From NCBI RefSeq assembly GCF_000420785.1, contig NZ_ATVP01000003.1, positions 1 through 64,000 of the forward strand: a stretch of 64,000 bases of DNA. Reading direction: 5' to 3'. The translations under genes and the position numbers were made by a program. The notes below the pieces were generated by a model. The model did not search any database. It was given only the letters and a program-made list of their open reading frames with translations, and had not been told where the DNA came from. The stretch is from Streptococcus hyovaginalis DSM 12219. Its GTDB lineage: Bacteria > Bacillota > Bacilli > Lactobacillales > Streptococcaceae. Of the stretch, positions 58,068 to 64,000 are shown piece after piece. Each line of letters starts with the position of its first letter. The first letter of the stretch is position 1.

Positions 58068-58122
58068 TTTTATACATTAAGTTTTCCCAAAATAACAATT
58101 AGAGTCAGACAACTTCTAATTG

Positions 58123-58150
58123 AAGCACTCCGTCAAGGGGTGCTTTTTTG
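58123..58150 (+). terminator. Terminator after tuf
   Basis: AAGCACTCC pairs with GGGGTGCTT (one G-T pair) around a 5-base loop, followed by six T's. From here to 58402 I see only the tpi promoter region (a TAAAAT near 58373). Confidence 0.85.
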
Positions 58151-58267
58151 ATTTCTTTGCTATCTGTAGAAGAACTACATATGGGTCTATAGAAAGTTGA
58201 TATGGGTTTTTAGTGTATTTCCCTGTCTTAGTCTATACAAACATTTTTATAATTGGAAGTTTTCTAA

Positions 58268-59155
<888 letters not shown>

Positions 59156-59169
59156 GCTAACTTTTTAGC

Positions 59170-59201
59170 AAACAACTCAACTTCGGTTGGGTTGTTTTTT
59201 T
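59170..59201 (+). terminator. Terminator after tpiA
   Basis: AACAACTCAAC pairs with GTTGGGTTGTT (one mismatch) around TTCG, followed by seven T's. Between this and 59610 I find no gene or recognisable RNA; the stretch is A+T rich with scattered short stops in all frames. Confidence 0.9.
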
Positions 59202-59611
59202 GCTGTTCCATAAACAGCAAGATTTATTATAATATTTTCATCGAATTCAGTTTAATGCTGTCATTGCTACCAGCTTATCATGGTGAAGTTGTAGCTTATA
59301 TCCCTGTTGATAGATAACTGAAAATGATTAGACGTTTTCTTTCCTATTTCGTTAGTTAATTTATTTGAATAGGAGACAGTTAGTTCTTCTGATAAAAATT
59401 CTGCAGTATTCTTCAAATTGAAAGTTACTAAATCATGCCAGTAGCAGTTGTCAGACTTTCAGTTAAAGACGTCTGATATTAACAAATAGGAAACTACTAT
59501 AGGTCTGATAACTATTTATATTTTGTGATATCCTATTTTTAGAAAGACGGTGGTAGTTCTCTGAGAGATAAACGTAGGATATGAAATCAGAGGCAGTTGA
59601 TGAATACAGTA

Positions 59612-59656
59612 AAAGGCTTAGCAACACGTTATCAAAAACGAGATTGCTAAGCCTTT
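59612..59656 (-). terminator. Terminator after the second FemAB gene
   Basis: On the minus strand AAAGGCTTAGCAA and TTGCTAAGCCTTT pair perfectly around a 19-base loop, followed by TTTT; the FemAB gene stops 20 bases before it. Confidence 0.82.
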
Positions 59657-59675
59657 GCTATTTATCAGTTTACCT

Positions 59676-60908
59676 TTAATTTCGCCTTAAGAGTGTTTTT
59701 AAGACTTGATAAGCTTTGTATTTGAGTGGTTTTGGGTAGTAGTTGAAGCTGCCTGGTCTTCTTTCAATGTAACCGTTGAAATTTTGTTTAAAACGTAGGA
59801 TTCCATCGCTCCCGTCAAAGGTGCCTTCAACGCCCAAAAGATTATAGTTTTTAATGCCACGTTCAATACTATCTTTCATAATATATTCTTGAAGCAGGGC
59901 AGGTGCATAGAATTTATTGAATTCAGGATAAGAGCCACTAAAGAAATAGGTTGTTTCTTGTGGCATTTGGATAAAGAGACTGCCTGCTAGCACGACATCT
60001 TCATTTCCGTATTTACTGATCAATTCTTTAGCTTCCGCTTTTCGAGTATCAAAAGTTTCTGATTGACTGCTAAATTCACGGTGCTGATTCCGTTTTTTCT
60101 CTGAGTTAGGATTTTTTCCTAGGTCCTTTTCAAGTTTAGTAATCTTAGCTTTTAATTTTTCTTGATCTGTTGTTAAGTGATTGAGATAATCTTGAAAGTT
60201 TAAGCTTGCTACAAGAAATTTAGCCTTATCTTTAAAGCCATCGTAGAGGTATTCATAGTATTCCAGAGGTTTATCATCGTAATCGCGACGATCAGAAGTA
60301 GCAGAGGTGACCTTTTTGAACATATCTAATTCATGACGTTCAAGTTGACGAATAGTTGTACCAAAAGTATTAGCCTTTTTGACAAGTGCTTTACCTTTTT
60401 TGCTGAAACTATTTAAAAGTTTGGTTGGTTCAATATTTTCTAAAGATTTGACATAATGCCAGTCGCTACTTTTAAAACCACTTGTTAACCCTTGAAACTG
60501 GTAGCCAGCTTCTTCAAAGATAGCCAGTAACTCTTGGTTTTTATCTGATATTTCATTGCCATTATCATCATAATTTTGATAGCTATCATAAGGTTTAACA
60601 GCAAGTTCAATAGTGTTATGTTGTTTGACAAATGCTTTTAAACCTTCAAGAAATGGCTGGAGGTATTTAATATCGTCAAATACTGGACCGTAGTGAATTT
60701 CCGAATAAAGGCCACCAGCGACAGGGGTGCTATATAAGATTGCTGCGACTTGAACGAGATCGTTATTATCAACGTAACCAATAGGAGAAACCTGATAGCC
60801 TCTTTTTTCTAAAAGATATCCCATTTCTGAAGATTGTTCAAAACTTCGATGTCTGGCTTGGTTTACAAAGTTATCGAAAATCTCCCAAGTTAATTCTTTA
60901 ACAGGCAT
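59676..60908 (-). CDS. murN: FemAB-family peptidoglycan branched-peptide ligase, second copy
   Basis: 410-residue aminoacyl-tRNA-dependent ligase, which extends the interpeptide bridge on lipid II, normally adding Ala after MurM-type action. Two GNAT-like halves are joined by a helical coiled-coil arm (about 245-300). Motifs include YSEIHYGPV, TYFFSGSYPEFNKFYAPALLQ and GVEGTFDGSDGILRFKQNFNG. It begins two bases after the first copy ends. murN as name follows from position and similarity, so it is moderately sure. Confidence 0.85.
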   Translation of the reverse strand: MPVKELTWEIFDNFVNQARHRSFEQSSEMGYLLEKRGYQVSPIGYVDNNDLVQVAAILYSTPVAGGLYSEIHYGPVFDDIKYLQPFLEGLKAFVKQHNTIELAVKPYDSYQNYDDNGNEISDKNQELLAIFEEAGYQFQGLTSGFKSSDWHYVKSLENIEPTKLLNSFSKKGKALVKKANTFGTTIRQLERHELDMFKKVTSATSDRRDYDDKPLEYYEYLYDGFKDKAKFLVASLNFQDYLNHLTTDQEKLKAKITKLEKDLGKNPNSEKKRNQHREFSSQSETFDTRKAEAKELISKYGNEDVVLAGSLFIQMPQETTYFFSGSYPEFNKFYAPALLQEYIMKDSIERGIKNYNLLGVEGTFDGSDGILRFKQNFNGYIERRPGSFNYYPKPLKYKAYQVLKTLLRRN

Positions 60909-60909
60909 T

Positions 60910-62130
60910 TTAATGTTTGCTCCTTAATTTTTTGCGTAAGGTATAGGCGATGTTGGATAGACGGTAAAGCAATGGATTGACGGGGATATTGAATTCGCCC
61001 ACAAATTCTTCGATCATAGGATTGAATTTGGATTTGAATTGATACAAGCCACCATCGAGTTTGTTTTCAATTCCTCCCATGTTTTGCCATCTTGCTCCCA
61101 TTTCAAAGGCATGTTGAGCTGTTTCGAACCAAGTCAGTAAAGGGGCGTTAAACTGTCTGTAGTTCTCATCCATTCCAGCATAAATATTTTCTGATGTTTG
61201 GCCATAGTTAAGTGACAATGTTGCTGCTAATGGAACGATTTCTTGCCCTTTAGACAATTTATCCTTGAAAAAGGCAATATCTTTTTGGTAACGCTTGATA
61301 TCGTTTTCGGTTGATTTGACCTTATTTTGGGGAGTTTCCTCGGTAAAGGATTCGTGCAGTTTTAAGGCTGCATTCAGGTTCTCTTGTATTAGTTCTAAAC
61401 GTTCTTGGAGATTGACGGTTGCCATGGTGATAAAGGCTTGATCACCATAAGTTTCAAGCAACTTTTGGTAGTAGTCTTTCCCGCGTAAATGAATCTGTTT
61501 ACGATCCTCAGTCTTCTTCATTAATTTAGCAAAATCATCGACTAAATCCATACCGCCAAAGATGATCTCAACACCTTTATTGCGTGATGTGCGAATGCTT
61601 TGGCGGATTTTCTTAGGGAGAGCAGCTTCGGAAAAGGCATCAGCATATATATTTGCTTGAAAACGAGGCTGGATATTTTGCGCCAAATCCTCAGTTCTCC
61701 CTGTCCATTCAGCACCGGCATCGATCAAATTGTTGATAACTTGCTGACCGAAAGTCTTGTCGCTGGATTCTTCATCGACTTTATGATCGGCTAAGAGAAT
61801 AAAGGGGTCACACTTGATAAAAAGCGCTTTTTTCTTTTTACCGTATTTTTTCAAGTGTTCAATGACAAATGTGAGGAGTTCTTTGTTGCCATAATCCATA
61901 ACGGGACCACGAGGGATATAAATCATGGTAAATCCAAAAGGAAGTGGTTGGACTAGTACAGAAGCGACTGCCACTAATTGATCATTTTCGTAGAAACCGA
62001 TACGATCATTTCCCCAAGTATCTTTAATATTAGCCCAGGAACTAGATTGTAGTATATTAGTCAGTGGATGATTGATTACAAACTGATCGTGTTCTTCAGC
62101 AGAAATACCGATTTTTACAGAATATGTCAT
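60910..62130 (-). CDS. murM: FemAB-family peptidoglycan branched-peptide ligase, first copy
   Basis: 406-residue FemX-type ligase that uses charged tRNA to add the first residue of the cross-bridge to Lys of lipid II. Motifs LQSSSWANIKDTWG, YIPRGPVMDYGN and NMGGIENKLDGGLYQFKSKFNP are typical; a coiled-coil arm lies at about 255-300. ATG at 62130 follows GAGTGGG and overlaps the stop codon of the Cof gene; the longer frame from 62145 lacks support. Together with its downstream neighbour it builds the two-residue bridge. Confidence 0.85.
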   Translation of the reverse strand: MTYSVKIGISAEEHDQFVINHPLTNILQSSSWANIKDTWGNDRIGFYENDQLVAVASVLVQPLPFGFTMIYIPRGPVMDYGNKELLTFVIEHLKKYGKKKKALFIKCDPFILLADHKVDEESSDKTFGQQVINNLIDAGAEWTGRTEDLAQNIQPRFQANIYADAFSEAALPKKIRQSIRTSRNKGVEIIFGGMDLVDDFAKLMKKTEDRKQIHLRGKDYYQKLLETYGDQAFITMATVNLQERLELIQENLNAALKLHESFTEETPQNKVKSTENDIKRYQKDIAFFKDKLSKGQEIVPLAATLSLNYGQTSENIYAGMDENYRQFNAPLLTWFETAQHAFEMGARWQNMGGIENKLDGGLYQFKSKFNPMIEEFVGEFNIPVNPLLYRLSNIAYTLRKKLRSKH

Positions 62131-62939
62131 TAGTTTAATACCCACTCTCTAATAGCATGTGCGACGCCAGATTCTTCATTTGATTTGGTAATGTACTTAG
62201 CGATTTTTTTGAGTTCTGGCACACCGTTTTCCATCACAACTGGCGTTCCTACAACTTCAAGCATGGCGCGGTCATTTTCCTCATCACCAATAGCCATAGT
62301 CTCTTCCATAGAAATTCCAAGTTGTTTAGCAAGTGCTTTGATAGCATTGCCTTTGCTGACACCTTTATCGACAACTTCAAGGTAGAATGGTTTGGACTTA
62401 ACCAACATGAAGCGATTTGCAAAATCTTCTGGGATGTTAGCAATCGCTGCGTCAAGAACCTCTGGCTCATCGATAAACATGATTTTAACGATTTCTTTAT
62501 TTGCCATTTCCTCTGGTGTGCGGTAATAAACAGGCATATCCACCAAGGTTGCTTCATGGATAGTGTATTTTCCAATATCGCGGTTGGCTGTATAAATGCC
62601 GTCTTTTGTAATGGCGTGCATATGAACACCGAGTTTTCTCGCCATTAGCTCGATGTCAAGGTACTCTTCATATGAAAGAGGAACCTTGACAATATCAGAA
62701 CCTGTATCTGTTTCTTGAACCAGTCCGCCATTGAAGGTAATGACATAATCACCTTTGTCACGCAGATTGAGTTCATCAAGCATTGTTGTAACACCTGCAA
62801 TAGGACGTCCTGTTGTGATGATAATTTTAACACCAGCTGCTTTAGCATCCTGAATGGCAGCAAAAACTTCGGGTGTGATTTCTCTGTTTTCATTTAATAA
62901 AGTGCCATCGATGTCAATGGCAACAAGTTTGATAGACAT
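62130..62939 (-). CDS. Cof-type HAD-superfamily phosphatase (third copy)
   Basis: 269-residue HAD-IIB hydrolase with motif I VAIDIDGTLLN, motif II IITTGRP, and motif IV MAIGDEENDRAMLE. Conserved position beside murMN in streptococci suggests co-transcription rather than a shared pathway. ATG at 62939 follows AAAGGAGAC; the longer frame from 63005 has no site. Substrate unknown. Confidence 0.9.
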   Translation of the reverse strand: MSIKLVAIDIDGTLLNENREITPEVFAAIQDAKAAGVKIIITTGRPIAGVTTMLDELNLRDKGDYVITFNGGLVQETDTGSDIVKVPLSYEEYLDIELMARKLGVHMHAITKDGIYTANRDIGKYTIHEATLVDMPVYYRTPEEMANKEIVKIMFIDEPEVLDAAIANIPEDFANRFMLVKSKPFYLEVVDKGVSKGNAIKALAKQLGISMEETMAIGDEENDRAMLEVVGTPVVMENGVPELKKIAKYITKSNEESGVAHAIREWVLN

Positions 62940-63018
62940 AGTCGTCTCCTTTTTCCGTAAAAAGTGCTTCCTATCTAGTTTACTAAAAAACTGCCATTTT
63001 GTCATGGCAGAGCTTAGA

Positions 63019-64000
63019 TTATGGGGTGCTGGTCAGGTGGCCATTAGAGATAAATTTTTGGAAGTTTACCTTGTCTTGTGTGAATAAATCATCTGTTTGC
63101 AACATTTCTTTTGGAAAGTAAAATCGTCGGTCACCATGGATATTACCCGATAAAGATGCTACTAGTGGTGATAAGGCTGATAACTCTTCTTTGCTTCCAT
63201 CTTTTTCAGCGATATCTATCTGTGTACGTGGTTTGTTGCTTTTAGGTTTATAGACATCGTAAGGCAAGTCTAGATTGATGTGAATGCCTGTGTAGTAATC
63301 GGGATCAAATCCGGTCTGCCTCACTAATTTTATCATTTCATTTAACTGCGACGCATTTTCCTCATCAAAACTAATTGAAGTTAAGAGCTTGCGATTGATG
63401 AATCGGCTAGCCAAGTCTTTTAGAATGCTGTCTTCACTAGTTATCCAGCTTTGAAAATAGGTATTCATGACACCATCGTCTAGAGCTAGGTAGTTTGCTA
63501 GACTGGGATTTTTTTCGAAGAATGGGATGAGATTTGGAGATGTCTGTTGAAAGTATTGTGGATGATTTTGATAAAGAAATTTAGCACGTTTTAAAAGATT
63601 TTGCAAGAGAACTTCCATAGCACGACTGGCGGGGTGAAAATAAACTTGCATATACATTTGGTAACGGCCAATCAGATAATCCTCTACGGCGTGCATGCCA
63701 TTTTTAGCAAAAACAATACCATTTTCAACAGGTTGAATAACGCGTAAAATCCTTGTTAAATCAAACTGTCCGTAGGAAGTGCCAGTGTAGTAGGAGTCAC
63801 GAAGTAAGTAGTCCATGCGGTCACAGTCGATTTGGCTGGAAATGAGTTGAACAACCTGTTTGTTAGCATAGGTATGGTCAATGACACTGGCGACTTTTTC
63901 TGGGAAATCAGGCGATACTTGACGCAGGATAGCGTTGACTTCGGTTTCTGGATTGGTAATGATTTCCTGTGTGTAGGCTTCGTGGTCTGTCTCAAAGAGT
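63019..64000 (-). CDS. HD-superfamily phosphohydrolase, N-terminus beyond the window
   Basis: The frame is open to the window end, so the gene continues outside; 326 codons plus stop are visible. It holds SQIDCDRMDYLLRDSYYTGTSYGQFD, the signature of the YwfO-like HD/dNTPase-related proteins, and ends GDRRFYFPKEMLQTDDLFTQ. The HD metal-binding residues themselves lie upstream. Such proteins hydrolyse nucleotides or phosphates; the substrate is not predicted. An ATG at 63816 lies inside the conserved signature and is not a true start. Confidence 0.85.
   Translation of the reverse strand, partial: LFETDHEAYTQEIITNPETEVNAILRQVSPDFPEKVASVIDHTYANKQVVQLISSQIDCDRMDYLLRDSYYTGTSYGQFDLTRILRVIQPVENGIVFAKNGMHAVEDYLIGRYQMYMQVYFHPASRAMEVLLQNLLKRAKFLYQNHPQYFQQTSPNLIPFFEKNPSLANYLALDDGVMNTYFQSWITSEDSILKDLASRFINRKLLTSISFDEENASQLNEMIKLVRQTGFDPDYYTGIHINLDLPYDVYKPKSNKPRTQIDIAEKDGSKEELSALSPLVASLSGNIHGDRRFYFPKEMLQTDDLFTQDKVNFQKFISNGHLTSTP

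Noticed and set aside
59202..59610. Possible gene or RNA between tpiA and the FemAB genes
   Set aside because: No frame longer than a few dozen codons and no known RNA signature; left as empty.
63756..63995. Separate small gene or frameshift at the window end
   Set aside because: The frame of the HD protein stays open to the window end, so no frameshift exists; the other frame is a shadow.

Overview
The window is chromosomal DNA of a low-GC Firmicute, almost certainly a pyogenic-group Streptococcus. The evidence is the block vicR-vicK-vicX-rnc-smc-cof-cof-ftsY, a VicK with a single membrane segment and no large outer domain, the order ppc-ftsW-tuf-tpi followed by MurM/MurN-type FemAB ligases, a single-PstB Pst operon beside PnpRS, and DUF3270 and ThiT genes. 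No tRNA, rRNA, CRISPR array or prophage was seen. Species was not assigned.

1-11.4 kb: the 3' end of an insertion sequence, then the essential two-component system VicRKX, RNase III, the SMC condensin subunit, two overlapping Cof-type HAD phosphatases and the SRP receptor FtsY. An orphan ISL3-like terminal repeat lies after smc. 11.4-20 kb is a transport and accessory stretch: a CEC-motif permease with its TIGR03943 partner and two very small proteins, a CorA-like channel, an AEC permease, a BASS-family transporter, a luciferase-like flavin monooxygenase and a beta-helix protein of unknown role. The BASS transporter has a 5' leader with all parts of a ribosome-stalling attenuator: a 16-residue Val/Ile/Thr-rich leader peptide, an antiterminator and a terminator.

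20-28.5 kb: four tandem hairpins, the PnpR-PnpS phosphate two-component system and the pstS-pstC-pstA-pstB-phoU operon, with an array of TTTACA repeats upstream of pstS. Next is a small secreted protein ending exactly in LPKTSAVK, with no membrane tail, beside a class B sortase that has a lipoprotein signal. A decayed second copy of the window-start IS follows (28.56-29.29 kb).

29.3-48 kb: BrnQ, Tex, SprT-like protein, PspC-domain protein, HprK-Lgt and two membrane-associated helpers, a PC4-like protein, LysRS, HAD phosphatase, histidine phosphatase, YccF, YbaK, DUF368 and amidase genes, ThiT under a TPP riboswitch, a GH25 muramidase, a MetE-like methyltransferase with a MET-box, and an ECF S-component overlapping a DUF4430 lipoprotein gene.

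48-64 kb: glutathione peroxidase and PepF, PEP carboxylase, FtsW, an ECF sigma/anti-sigma pair placed between ftsW and tuf, EF-Tu, triosephosphate isomerase, two FemAB ligases for the peptidoglycan cross-bridge, a third Cof phosphatase, and an HD phosphohydrolase cut by the window end.

The most distinctive items are the attenuator leader (about 17.0-17.25 kb), the LPKTSAVK/lipo-sortase pair (27.0-28.4 kb), the hairpin cluster (20.26-20.42 kb), the S-component/DUF4430 pair (46.9-47.7 kb) and the ECF sigma module (55.3-56.7 kb). Start codons were often moved downstream of the longest reading frame where a ribosome binding site and the family's usual N-terminus agreed.
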